Position numbers and translations under genes: made by a program. A stretch of DNA of 44,019 bases from Bacillota bacterium (GTDB taxonomy: Bacteria > Bacillota > Clostridia > DSM-8532), in contig JAEXRM010000074.1 of NCBI GenBank assembly GCA_023440865.1, forward strand, positions 1 through 44,019. Reading direction: 5' to 3'. This document shows, piece after piece, positions 34,502-43,512 of this stretch. Position 1 is the stretch's first letter, and each line of letters begins with the position of its first letter. A model generated the notes under the pieces. The model was not told where the DNA came from and did no database searches. It saw only the letters and a list, made by a program, of their open reading frames with translations.

Positions 34502-36364
34502 ATGAAACGTTTCGGGCGCAGCCTCTTGTTCGCATGCATCGATGTCATCGCGTTGAACCTGTCTCTTGCCATGGCATACTGGATCCGCTTCGATTTCAAC
34601 CTGAACCAGATGCCGCAAGTCTTTCTGGGAAGCTTTGCCCTGCTGGCGGCAGTGAACACGGTCACCAAGGTCGCGATTTTTTCCGCCTTCCGGCTGTACA
34701 AGAGCCTGTGGCGGTACGCGGGGGAATACGAGGTTTTCAGCGTCGGCATCGCGTCCGCGTGCGCCAATGCGCTCATGACACTGTTGATTCTTGTCGAGTA
34801 CAGGGTGACGGGAACACTGGAAGCACCGCGCAGCCTGTTTGCGATCACGATGATGCTCGACATCTTTGCCGTGGGTGGAACCCGGCTCCTGTACCGGATG
34901 TACCGGCGCTACGTCATGGGAACCGTCGTGCAGCTTGACCAGGTCAGACGCGTGCTGATCGTCGGTGCGGGGGAAGGCGGCGCAACGATCGCACGTGAAA
35001 TGAAGCATCATCCGGAGCTGAACAGGAGGCCGGTCGCCTTTGTGGATGACGATCGGAACAAGCATGGGCACAAGCTCAACGGCATTCCGGTTGCCGGCGG
35101 CACGGAGCGCATCCCGGACGTCGTGGTGGGAAAAGGCGTTCAGGAGGTCATCATCGCCATCCCCTCGGCCAAGCCGGCGGAGCTCAACCGCATCTACGGC
35201 TTGTGCGCAAAGACCGGCTGCAAGGTGCAGATCCTCCCCTCCGTCGCCCAAATGATCGACCAGTCCGTCATGATGCAGCGCATCAAGAATGTCGACATCG
35301 AGGACCTGCTGGGCAGAGCACAGGTCAGGATGGATACAAGCGAGGTCGAAGCGTTCATCTGCGGGAAGACCATATTGGTCACCGGTGCCGGTGGCTCCAT
35401 CGGATCCGAGCTATGCCGGCAGATCGCCCGGTTCAAGCCAGGTCGGTTGCATTTGCTCGACAACTACGAAAACAACCTGCATGACATTTCCATGGAACTG
35501 CTCATGCGGTATCCGGAAGTGCCGACAGAAGCCGTGGTGGCAAACATCCGGGAAGAGTACCGCGTCCGCGAGGTCGTCTCGGCCATCCGCCCCCAGGTGA
35601 TATTCCATGCGGCCGCGCACAAGCATGTGCCGCTGATGGAGCACGAGCCCAAGGAAGCGGTCAAGAACAACATCTTCGGCACGTGGCATGTCGCCCATGC
35701 GGCGCATGCATGCGGCGTGGAGCGTTTTGTCCTGATCTCGACGGACAAGGCGGTCAATCCGACCAATGTGATGGGTGCCTCGAAACGGGTCGCGGAAATG
35801 ATCGTGCAGGCGCTGGACAAGCGGAGCGAGACCGAGTTCGTCGCCGTTCGATTCGGGAACGTGCTTGGCAGCAATGGCAGCGTCATTCCCCTTTTCAAGA
35901 AGCAGATCGAGGCGGGGGGGCCTGTGACCATCACACATCCCGAGGTCACGCGCTTTTTCATGACAATTCCGGAAGCGGCCCAGCTGGTGCTTCAGGCGGG
36001 GGCCATGGCGCATGGCGGCGAAGTGTTCCTGCTGGACATGGGAAACCCGGTGAAGATCAAGGAGCTTGCTGAAAACATGATCCGTCTTTCCGGATATGAG
36101 CCGGGCGTCGACATCGCCATCAAGGAGATCGGGCTTCGGCCGGGAGAAAAGCTCTACGAGGAGCTGCTGCTGGCGGAAGAGGGGCAGCTGACGACGGAGA
36201 ACAACAAGATCTTCATTGCCAAGCCGTACTTCTCCGATTATGAGCGCCTCGGTCTGATGATGGACGAGTTTCGCGGGCTGATGGAGACCGGAAGCGCCCG
36301 TGACGTGAAGGATCTGCTCAAGCGCATGGTGCCCGGCTACAATGAGGCCAGCGGGGGCGCTTGA
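34502..36364 (+). CDS. pglF: PglF-type UDP-GlcNAc 4,6-dehydratase, membrane anchored
   Basis: 620 residues. Four N-terminal membrane segments (about 5-130), a Rossmann-like domain at 140-265 (VLIVGAGEGGATIAREM), then the SDR dehydratase domain with TGAGGSIGSELCRQI near 295, HAAAHKHVPLME and STDKAVNPTNVMGASKR near 413-428, where Met replaces the usual catalytic Tyr as in PglF. It makes UDP-4-keto-6-deoxy-GlcNAc, the first step to bacillosamine. ATG at 34502 behind GAGGGAA, 60 bases after pglE. CapD/FlaA1-type relatives are alternatives, but the neighbours fit PglF. Confidence 0.92.
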   Translation: MKRFGRSLLFACIDVIALNLSLAMAYWIRFDFNLNQMPQVFLGSFALLAAVNTVTKVAIFSAFRLYKSLWRYAGEYEVFSVGIASACANALMTLLILVEYRVTGTLEAPRSLFAITMMLDIFAVGGTRLLYRMYRRYVMGTVVQLDQVRRVLIVGAGEGGATIAREMKHHPELNRRPVAFVDDDRNKHGHKLNGIPVAGGTERIPDVVVGKGVQEVIIAIPSAKPAELNRIYGLCAKTGCKVQILPSVAQMIDQSVMMQRIKNVDIEDLLGRAQVRMDTSEVEAFICGKTILVTGAGGSIGSELCRQIARFKPGRLHLLDNYENNLHDISMELLMRYPEVPTEAVVANIREEYRVREVVSAIRPQVIFHAAAHKHVPLMEHEPKEAVKNNIFGTWHVAHAAHACGVERFVLISTDKAVNPTNVMGASKRVAEMIVQALDKRSETEFVAVRFGNVLGSNGSVIPLFKKQIEAGGPVTITHPEVTRFFMTIPEAAQLVLQAGAMAHGGEVFLLDMGNPVKIKELAENMIRLSGYEPGVDIAIKEIGLRPGEKLYEELLLAEEGQLTTENNKIFIAKPYFSDYERLGLMMDEFRGLMETGSARDVKDLLKRMVPGYNEASGGA

Positions 36365-36394
36365 TTTACAAAGCATCCCATATCGGGATACAAT
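36365..36394 (+). promoter_or_regulatory. Promoter of the O-antigen-ligase family gene, with internal dyad
   Basis: TTTACA (36365-36370), directly after the pglF stop, 18-base spacer, TACAAT (36389-36394). The spacer holds ATCCC (36375-36379), ATATC, GGGAT (36385-36389), an inverted repeat placed where a repressor would block polymerase. The leader to the GTG at 36507 is about 105 bases. Confidence 0.6.
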
Positions 36395-36506
36395 GGGCTC
36401 ACATTCCGTCGGGTGACGCACCGCATGTGCGGCGACCCGGACAAGGCACGACAACGGACGCCGACGACAGAAATCCGGAATGGGACATCCGGTGATGGAG
36501 GGTTAC

Positions 36507-38435
36507 GTGGGTAAGCGAAACAGGGGGCACGCGCTCGAACAGACAGCACCAATGGGAATGGTGGATCGGCTGCTGGTGCTGATTTTGATGATATGCTCCG
36601 CGGTTGTGCCGCTGGTTGTCTCCTTGCACGAGATCAGCCTTGACGAGAAAACCATCGCCGTCTATACGGGCGTGGACCGGTACATCGACATCTTCAGCTT
36701 CTGGAAATCGAGCCTGCTGATGGCTTGCCTGCTGGCGATGGTCTTGGCGTGGGGTTATCAGTTCGTCAACCGGCACAGGCTGCAGAAGCGCGCCTATTTC
36801 ATGCCGCTTGCCGCGTATGCCGTCCTCATCATCGCTTCCATGGCCTTTTCCGCCTATCCCTCCATCGCGCGCAACGGCTTTCCCGACCGTCTGGAAGGAG
36901 GCTTCGTCCTTCTTTGCTACGTGATGCTGGCGTTCACAGCCAGCCAGGTGTTGCGGAACAAGACGGCCAAGCGCGCCGTCCTGACCTGCATTCTGGCATC
37001 GAGCGTCGTACTCGCCCTGCTGGGCGCCACGCAATACCTCGGTGCGGATTTCTTCAAGACCGAGTTGGGCCGCCGCATCCTCGTGCCCGCCGCCTATCAG
37101 GAGTACCGGGACAAGCTGACATTCAATTTCGGCGCGAACAACATGTACACCACCGTCTACAACCCGAACTATCTTGGCTCCTATTCGGCGTTGCTGCTGC
37201 CGGTATCCCTGATGTACCTGTACTCGTCGCTTCAGGGGAAGCGATGGAAGATCGCCCTGGGATATGTCTTCATCGCGGCATCCGTCGTCCTGTGGATTGG
37301 CGGCATGTCCCGCGCGGGTCTGCTGGGCGGCGCCGTCGCGGTGCTTGTCCTTGTGGTTCTCGCCTTCCGCACATGCCTCCGTCACTGGAAGACGTCACTC
37401 GGCGTGTTGGCCATGAGCGTCGCCATCCTGGTTTCCATGAACCTGCTTTCCGAGGGCGCCGTCATGCGGGAATTCGCCAGCACCCTTCCGTCGGCGCTGG
37501 CTTCGCGATTCGTCACACCGGAAGCCACTCCAGCCAAGAGCGTGGTGACGGATGCGGCGATCCAGGCCGAGGCGCCGCAGCCGGAAGCCACCTCCGCCGG
37601 AAAACCGCTTGTGCTGACGGCGGTTCTGGAAGGCAACGTCTTCCGGTATGAGACAGAAACCGAAGGCATGCGTATTGTCTTCGAGACGGACGCCTTCGTG
37701 GTCCAGGACCTGCAGGGGAATCCGATTCCCCATGCCATGTCTGCCACGCCCGCCGCTGACGGAAGCGGCTCCGTCATCAATACGATCACCTTCAACGATC
37801 CGAAGTACAAGGACTACCGCATGCAACCCATCAACAACGGCATCCTGCTGATGTGGCATGATGTCCGCCTACCGCTGGTCGTGGTCGACGGCACCCTGCG
37901 CATCGCGGCACGAGACAACACCTTCATCGCTGCGGTGGACGAACCGGCAACGTTCGGGTTCAAGGGACGGGAGTTTTTCGCGAACTCCCGCGGCTACATC
38001 TGGTCGCGCAGCATCCCGATGGTCAGGGACACGCTGCTCATCGGCCACGGCCCCGACACCTACGCCGCATATTTCCCGCAGTTCGAAATCGCGGCGAAGA
38101 TCAACTACCTGAACAGCCACAACCTGCTGGTGGACAAGCCGCACAACTGGTACATCCAGCTGGCGGTGAACACGGGGCTTCTGTCCCTGATCGTTGTGGT
38201 CGTGCTGTTGGGCGGATACCTGCTGCGCGGATTCCTCATTCGGAATGAACTGGACGCAGGGGAGGATCGTCTACTGCATATCGGCATCCTGTGCGGCATC
38301 GTCGGGTATGGCATCGCGGCGGTCTTCAACGACAGCAATGTATCCGTCTCGCCGGTGTTCTGGGTGCTGCTCGGCAGCGGCCTTTCCTATCTGGAGGCAC
38401 GCCGGGTGAAGCGTCCGCGTGCCGCGAAGGCGTGA
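36507..38435 (+). CDS. Wzy_C / O-antigen ligase family protein (possible protein O-oligosaccharyltransferase)
   Basis: 642 residues from the GTG at 36507, chosen for GGAGGG four bases upstream; ATGs at 36480 and 36495 lack such a site. About ten membrane segments in two blocks: residues 20-315, and 550-640. Between them is a roughly 230-residue extracellular region, far larger than in typical ligases. It includes a beta-rich part (LVLTAVLEGNVFRYETETEG to AVDEPATFGFKGREF) and then the catalytic-loop region LLIGHGPDTYAAYFP with SHNLLVDKPHNWYIQLAVNT, the conserved His of Wzy_C. The family joins lipid-linked glycans to lipid A or, as PglL, PilO and WsfB, to proteins. Its place between pglF and an S-layer-type gene favours protein glycosylation. 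Confidence 0.88.
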   Translation: MGKRNRGHALEQTAPMGMVDRLLVLILMICSAVVPLVVSLHEISLDEKTIAVYTGVDRYIDIFSFWKSSLLMACLLAMVLAWGYQFVNRHRLQKRAYFMPLAAYAVLIIASMAFSAYPSIARNGFPDRLEGGFVLLCYVMLAFTASQVLRNKTAKRAVLTCILASSVVLALLGATQYLGADFFKTELGRRILVPAAYQEYRDKLTFNFGANNMYTTVYNPNYLGSYSALLLPVSLMYLYSSLQGKRWKIALGYVFIAASVVLWIGGMSRAGLLGGAVAVLVLVVLAFRTCLRHWKTSLGVLAMSVAILVSMNLLSEGAVMREFASTLPSALASRFVTPEATPAKSVVTDAAIQAEAPQPEATSAGKPLVLTAVLEGNVFRYETETEGMRIVFETDAFVVQDLQGNPIPHAMSATPAADGSGSVINTITFNDPKYKDYRMQPINNGILLMWHDVRLPLVVVDGTLRIAARDNTFIAAVDEPATFGFKGREFFANSRGYIWSRSIPMVRDTLLIGHGPDTYAAYFPQFEIAAKINYLNSHNLLVDKPHNWYIQLAVNTGLLSLIVVVVLLGGYLLRGFLIRNELDAGEDRLLHIGILCGIVGYGIAAVFNDSNVSVSPVFWVLLGSGLSYLEARRVKRPRAAKA

Positions 38436-38517
38436 CCACGCGATCCGCGCATTGGAACAGAACGGCAGCCCGCCGTCCGAAAGCGGCGTGTCGCCGTCAT
38501 ACATGGGAGGAGAGAAA

Positions 38518-41517
38518 ATGAAGAAGCGGCTTGCACTCTTTCTGGCTTTCATCATGCTGATCGTGGGCATCGCACCTGCGGCGGCCGCGACCGCGGATCA
38601 ACAGGCGGACGCGTTGAAGGCGGCCGGCCTGTTCCTCGGAACCGGTTCCGGCTACAACCTGCCTGGCTTGCTCACCCGCGACCAGGGCATCACGCTGGCG
38701 CTCCGCGCACAGGGGATGGAGCCTGCGGTCAAACGCCAGACGCAGGCCGAGATCGATGCGGTCATGGCGAACGTGGCGGACCTGGCGGACATTGCGGTCT
38801 GGGCGAGGCCCTACGTGGCGTTCGCGCTGAAGCAGAATCCGGCCATCACGACCGGTGTGTCGACGCGTGCGGATGGCAAGGTGGTCTTCGCACCGTCGAA
38901 GAGCATGTCCGGGCTGCAACTCGTCACCTTCCTCACACGCGCGATGGGATATGCGACCACCCTGACGACGGCGCCGGATGTGGCCATCGCGGCGAAGGTC
39001 CTGACGGCGGGTCAGGTTGTGAGATACTCCTCCGTTGCCGCCATGACGCGGGAACACGCTGTCGATGTCCTGTACGGCACGGTCACCGGCGGCATCCTGT
39101 CCGGGACGGGCGAGAAGCTCATTGACAAGCTTGTGTCCAGCGGCATCGTGGCAACCGGTGCGGCCGTCGGCCTTGGCTATGTCGCGCCGGCCCCGACCCC
39201 GACCCCGACGCCCACCCCCACGCCCACACCGGTTGCTTCGAAGTTCGCCGTGACAGATATCCAGGCGCTCGGTGTCAAGCAGCTGCTTGTGAGCTTCAAC
39301 CGCGAGGTGGCGCGGGAAAGCGTATCGGCCACATACTACCAGATCAAGGACAATGGCACGGTGAAGTACGCCAGCCCGCTCCTGCTGTCCGACAAGCAGT
39401 CGGTCCTCCTGACCGTGGACGCAAACCTGTCGCTTTCAAACTTCTCCATCGTGGAGGTGACGGTGAAGAAGGGGGTCAAGGCGGCGGACAACAGTGCGCT
39501 TGATGCGGACTACACCAAGGCCGGCGTATCGGTCAGGGACACGGTTCCTCCATCCCTCACCGGAGCGGAGCTGCTCGGCAAGCGCCTGCTCAAGCTGCAA
39601 TTCGACAAGCCCGTCTGGGATGGTATCGACCATGTCATCGATCCGACGAGTTTCACGGTCAGAGGCAACGGCCTTACCTATTACATCGCATCGGCAACGG
39701 CCGATTATGCGGAGCGCACCATCCTGCTGACCTTGGGGACCGATGTCCAGGCCGGCTCGCTCACGGTGACCGTCAACCCCGATTCGGCGATCAGCTCGAC
39801 CGGATATGTGCGTGACTTCATCAATTTCATGGTGCAGAAGACGGAACGCGTCATCTCCTACCAGCCGATGACGACCGAACCGTCCGTTTCCATGGAATCG
39901 TTGAACCGACTGACGCGTGTGGCGACGGTTCGTTTCAGCAGGCCGGTGTATGGAACCAATGTGCGCCTGTACATGATGGTCAAGGGAATCGAGGCATACG
40001 GCTCGAATCTGGTCAGCATGACGGAGAGCCAGGCATCGGATGTGTGGCGTTTCACGATGCCATCCGTCGTTCCTTCGGGGCTGGTGACGTTCTACCTGAC
40101 CAATGCGGAGTCCTCTTCGGCACAGCTCAGCGACCTGTTTGGCGTCAAGATCGCGGACAAGGCGCTCGTGTACAACAATCAGGCGGACACCCAGCCTCCG
40201 TCCGTGGTTTCCGTGGAGAATGCCGGTACGCTCGGCTTCACCCTGTCGTTCAACGAGCCGGTCGACATGGCGTCGGCGCAAACCAAGGCGAATTATGAAG
40301 TCCGGAACCAGTCCGGATCCATCCTGACGATCACCGATGCCTCCGTGCTGCCCGATCTTCAGTCCGTGCGCATTGCGGTGGCCATTTCCGATCTCCAGAC
40401 CTATACAATCCGCGTTTCCGGCGTGAAGGACCTCGAGGGCAACGCCATGTCCGCCTGGACCACCAGCAAGACAACAGCGGATTCATCCAATCCGAAGGTG
40501 ACATCCGCCTACGCCGTTCCCTCGACACGCAGCATCCACATCACCTTCTCGGAGGCGATGAACACAACCGACCTGGCGAACAAATCCAATTATCTGGTGG
40601 ATGCCGACGGCGGAACGAACGGATTTGCATCCTTGACATCGGCGGACACCCTGACGGTTGTTGACAACCGTCACATCGTCCTGACCCTTGCTTCGGCCAT
40701 CACCACGCCTTCGGTCAAGATGGCCGCCATGCGTGATCTTTCCGGGAAAAAGCTCGGTTCGGACAACACGCTGGAATACAGCGGGGAAGCGGGCAACCTG
40801 ACAAACATCGGCCAGGAGACGGTTTCGCTTGAAAAGGCGGAGCAGGTCGACCGGAACAAGCTGCTTTTGACTTTCAACACACGGGTTGCCACCCTCAACC
40901 CCACCGACATCCTGTTTCGGCAGGATGCCGATGGCATGAACTTCTCGCAACCCATTCAGATTCAGGCCATTCTTGCGATCGATGTGACGGCTTCCGGCCA
41001 GTCCACATTCCTTGTCCAGGTGGATCGCTCCCTCAATTCCGATGCAACCTGGGACGACAACACCAGCCGGGAGAAGATCGAGGTGCAGGTCGCGTCCAAT
41101 GGAACCGTCGGGTCCAGCGGAACACCGGTCGTTGCAATCGGCCATGCCGCCGCACTGACCGTCCAGGACAAGTTCGGCGGAGCGATCGCCGTCAATGGCT
41201 CGAACGTGCAGCAGATCTTCTGGAACGATTTTGACGGGAACGGCAAGCTGGACACCGTGGTTGTCAAGTACGATGAAGCCATTGCGGAATCATCGCTGTC
41301 GACCCTTGCCTTCCAGGTGTCCGGATACACCATTTCCGGTGTCTCCGTCGATTCCGACGGCATCGTGTCAGCCGGTTCGGCGGGTGACCACGCGGCGACG
41401 GGCGTCTATGTCATCCTCAACATCACGAAGGCCGGCCAGACCAATGATGCAGGCACACAACCCGCAACCGTCCAGATATATCCGATCCAGGACCGTGCGG
41501 GCAATGTGATCGACTGA
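38518..41517 (+). CDS. S-layer-type secreted protein, paralogue of the first
   Basis: 999 residues. Signal peptide 1-24 (LALFLAFIMLIVGIAPAAAA). S-layer-homology-like region about 25-215 (QQADALKAAGLFLGTGSGYN, then WARPYVAFALKQNPAITTGV and MSGLQLVTFLTRAMGY). A (PT)n linker at about 224-238, then some seven SbsA-type Ig-like modules (LLVSFNREV, LQFDKPVWDG, VRFSRPVYG, LSFNEPVDMA, ITFSEAMNT). Near the C-terminus DFDGNGKLDTVVVKYDE is an EF-hand-like calcium loop absent from the paralogue. ATG at 38518 behind GGGAGGAG, 82 bases after the ligase gene, with no promoter seen between, so it may be cotranscribed. The Ser/Thr-rich modules make it the likely glycan acceptor; this is inference. Confidence 0.85.
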   Translation: MKKRLALFLAFIMLIVGIAPAAAATADQQADALKAAGLFLGTGSGYNLPGLLTRDQGITLALRAQGMEPAVKRQTQAEIDAVMANVADLADIAVWARPYVAFALKQNPAITTGVSTRADGKVVFAPSKSMSGLQLVTFLTRAMGYATTLTTAPDVAIAAKVLTAGQVVRYSSVAAMTREHAVDVLYGTVTGGILSGTGEKLIDKLVSSGIVATGAAVGLGYVAPAPTPTPTPTPTPTPVASKFAVTDIQALGVKQLLVSFNREVARESVSATYYQIKDNGTVKYASPLLLSDKQSVLLTVDANLSLSNFSIVEVTVKKGVKAADNSALDADYTKAGVSVRDTVPPSLTGAELLGKRLLKLQFDKPVWDGIDHVIDPTSFTVRGNGLTYYIASATADYAERTILLTLGTDVQAGSLTVTVNPDSAISSTGYVRDFINFMVQKTERVISYQPMTTEPSVSMESLNRLTRVATVRFSRPVYGTNVRLYMMVKGIEAYGSNLVSMTESQASDVWRFTMPSVVPSGLVTFYLTNAESSSAQLSDLFGVKIADKALVYNNQADTQPPSVVSVENAGTLGFTLSFNEPVDMASAQTKANYEVRNQSGSILTITDASVLPDLQSVRIAVAISDLQTYTIRVSGVKDLEGNAMSAWTTSKTTADSSNPKVTSAYAVPSTRSIHITFSEAMNTTDLANKSNYLVDADGGTNGFASLTSADTLTVVDNRHIVLTLASAITTPSVKMAAMRDLSGKKLGSDNTLEYSGEAGNLTNIGQETVSLEKAEQVDRNKLLLTFNTRVATLNPTDILFRQDADGMNFSQPIQIQAILAIDVTASGQSTFLVQVDRSLNSDATWDDNTSREKIEVQVASNGTVGSSGTPVVAIGHAAALTVQDKFGGAIAVNGSNVQQIFWNDFDGNGKLDTVVVKYDEAIAESSLSTLAFQVSGYTISGVSVDSDGIVSAGSAGDHAATGVYVILNITKAGQTNDAGTQPATVQIYPIQDRAGNVID
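39187..39230 (+). repeat. Pro-Thr coding tandem repeat
   Basis: Repeats of CCGACC, CCCACC and like hexamers encode a (PT)n linker between the anchoring and Ig-like parts of the second S-layer-type protein. Such linkers are common O-glycosylation sites. Confidence 0.85.
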
Positions 41518-41541
41518 TTCCGCCACAGCACACGGAAGCAG

Positions 41542-41576
41542 AAAAGCGGGAGCCAGGTGTTCCCGCTTTTCTTGTT
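41542..41576 (+). terminator. Intrinsic terminator after the second S-layer gene
   Basis: AAAAGCGGGA (41542-41551) pairs with TCCCGCTTTT (41561-41570) around a nine-base loop, followed by CTTGTT. Ends the ligase/S-layer unit and probably the glycan island. Confidence 0.88.
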
Positions 41577-41675
41577 CCCTCGTGTGCGGAAGAGGCACGA
41601 CCTGGATCCCCCTGTCCGTACTTGACAAGGGGGCGCCCGGTTTCGTGCATGCCGTCACAAGGCAGGGGGCAGGAG

Positions 41676-43238
41676 ATGGCGAAAAGGAAGGGAAGATACC
41701 CGAAGGGACATGCCTCGGTGGCAACACGGATCATGCCGGCAATACAAACGATCTGGAGACAGGCAGACCGTTCCGCGGACAAAGGAATCCTCCGCTTCTT
41801 CCTTGTGACGTCGGCGGTCTTTGGCATCCTCTTTCTCCTGTTCACGCCACCCTTTCAGGTGCCCGATGAAATCAGCCATTTCTACCGCGCCTTCGCCATT
41901 TCGGAGGGGCATGTCATCATGCAGCGGCAGGACGGCGTGATTGGCGCGGCGCTGCCATTGAGCATCCATGCGGCGACATCCGTATCGGCCAATTTGCCTT
42001 TTCACGCCGAGGAACGGCAGGACCGTGAAATGCTGCGGCTCATGCTGCGGCGCCCGCTGCTGCCGCAGGAGCGGGCGTTCATCCAGGTCAGCGGTGCGGC
42101 CAACTACGCGCCGGTTCCATACTTTCCCCATATCCTAGGCATCTGGACGGGACGCCTGCTCGGTGTGCCGGCATTGGGCCTGCTGTACATGGCACGGCTA
42201 TTCGGACTGGCGGCATACATCTTTCTCGTGGGCGTTTCGATTCGCATCATCCCCTGGGGGAAAGGTTTCCTCACCGTACTCGCACTGCTCCCCATGTCCT
42301 TGACCGAAGCGATGGGCGTCAGCGCCGACTCCGTCACGCTGGGGCTCTCCTTTCTGCTGTTCGCGCTGGTGATGCGCCGGCGGATGCAGATCCGCACGGG
42401 TGCAGCGGCGGGAACCACGGCGCAGTCCGGCCTGCGGGTTCGTATTGGGGCTCTGCCCCTTGCCTGTACGGGCATACCTGCGGGCGAATGGTTCTTGTAT
42501 GTGTTGCTGTCCGCGACTTTGCCTCTTTGCAAGAACCTGTACATCCTCATGCTGGGCTTGCTGCTGCTGCTGCCGCTTGGGCAGATGGAAACGGCCATCC
42601 GCCGGCTGGCTGCCCGACGCGCCCTGTTCCAGGCGGCGGGCGTCCTTGTGTGCTGGGCGACCGCCTTGCTGGTGTTCCTCCTTTGGAACAGGCAAGTGGC
42701 GCAATTCTCGACAGCGACCCCCATTCCCGGGGCGGATCCGGCGATGCAGCTGCAGTTCATGCTGCGACAGCCGATCCAGGCATTCCGGGTTCTGGTTGGT
42801 TCCATGACAGCGCAGCTGCCGCAGAATCTCGCGGGTGTGATTGGCATATTGGGCTGGCTCGATACACCGCTGCCGAAGCCGGTCTACCTTTCGTTCGGCG
42901 CCATGCTGGCAGCCCTGCTGCTGCTGGACGGTCCGCAGAAAGACCTCGCGGGCTTCGGAAAGACCGCATGGAGCCGCATCTATGCGGCACTGCTCCATTT
43001 GGGCATCTCGTTTGCCATCTACGGATCGCTTTATGTGGTCTGGACCCCGGTCGCGGGCCATGAAGTCGGCGGCGTACAGGGCCGGTACTTCACGGTGCTG
43101 CTGCCACTGTTGCTGGCGGCATGCGGAACCAGACCTTCCCGTGGCGGATCGCGTATCAAGTGGTTGATGCTCTCCCTTGTGCCGGTGCTGCTTGGGATTT
43201 CACTGCAGACGGCCTTCATGCGCTTTTGGGGCCCGTGA
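41676..43238 (+). CDS. DUF2142 polytopic membrane protein
   Basis: 520 residues with about a dozen membrane segments. The DUF2142 signature is visible: LFTPPFQVPDEISHFYRAFA after the first segment, then ANYAPVPYFPHILGIWTGRL, and GHEVGGVQGRYFTVLLPLLL near the C-terminus. The overall plan, with an acidic extracytoplasmic loop after segment 1, is like GT-C glycosyltransferases that use lipid-linked sugars; actual activity is unproven. The ATG at 41676 follows AGGGGG six bases upstream. No promoter is clear in the 105 bases after the terminator. Confidence 0.85.
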   Translation: MAKRKGRYPKGHASVATRIMPAIQTIWRQADRSADKGILRFFLVTSAVFGILFLLFTPPFQVPDEISHFYRAFAISEGHVIMQRQDGVIGAALPLSIHAATSVSANLPFHAEERQDREMLRLMLRRPLLPQERAFIQVSGAANYAPVPYFPHILGIWTGRLLGVPALGLLYMARLFGLAAYIFLVGVSIRIIPWGKGFLTVLALLPMSLTEAMGVSADSVTLGLSFLLFALVMRRRMQIRTGAAAGTTAQSGLRVRIGALPLACTGIPAGEWFLYVLLSATLPLCKNLYILMLGLLLLLPLGQMETAIRRLAARRALFQAAGVLVCWATALLVFLLWNRQVAQFSTATPIPGADPAMQLQFMLRQPIQAFRVLVGSMTAQLPQNLAGVIGILGWLDTPLPKPVYLSFGAMLAALLLLDGPQKDLAGFGKTAWSRIYAALLHLGISFAIYGSLYVVWTPVAGHEVGGVQGRYFTVLLPLLLAACGTRPSRGGSRIKWLMLSLVPVLLGISLQTAFMRFWGP

Positions 43239-43378
43239 ACCGCAGCGGTGTGTGATCCGTCCAGTATGGTTGTCCGGCAACGATGCACGTGTCGCAGCGG
43301 ACACGTCAAATGCGCATGTTTCTGCGATGCATCGGCGGCGCTGCCGGGAAACAGGTGAACTGCCGGCATATGGGTGTC

Positions 43379-43407
43379 TTGCCGCTCACTGCAGGAATTG
43401 GTATGAT
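43379..43407 (+). promoter_or_regulatory. Promoter of the EamA-like gene
   Basis: TTGCCG (43379-43384), 17-base spacer, TATGAT (43402-43407). The start would be near 43414, about 100 bases before the GTG. The rest of 43239-43512 holds nothing evident. Confidence 0.62.
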
Positions 43408-43512
43408 ACAGAAGGGCCGTGATATGCAAACCATTCACACTGATGGAAACGAACGCGATCGTGATTCGCGCGAACGATGACTGCACCCGGTTGGCGAGAA
43501 AGGAAGGCTTCC

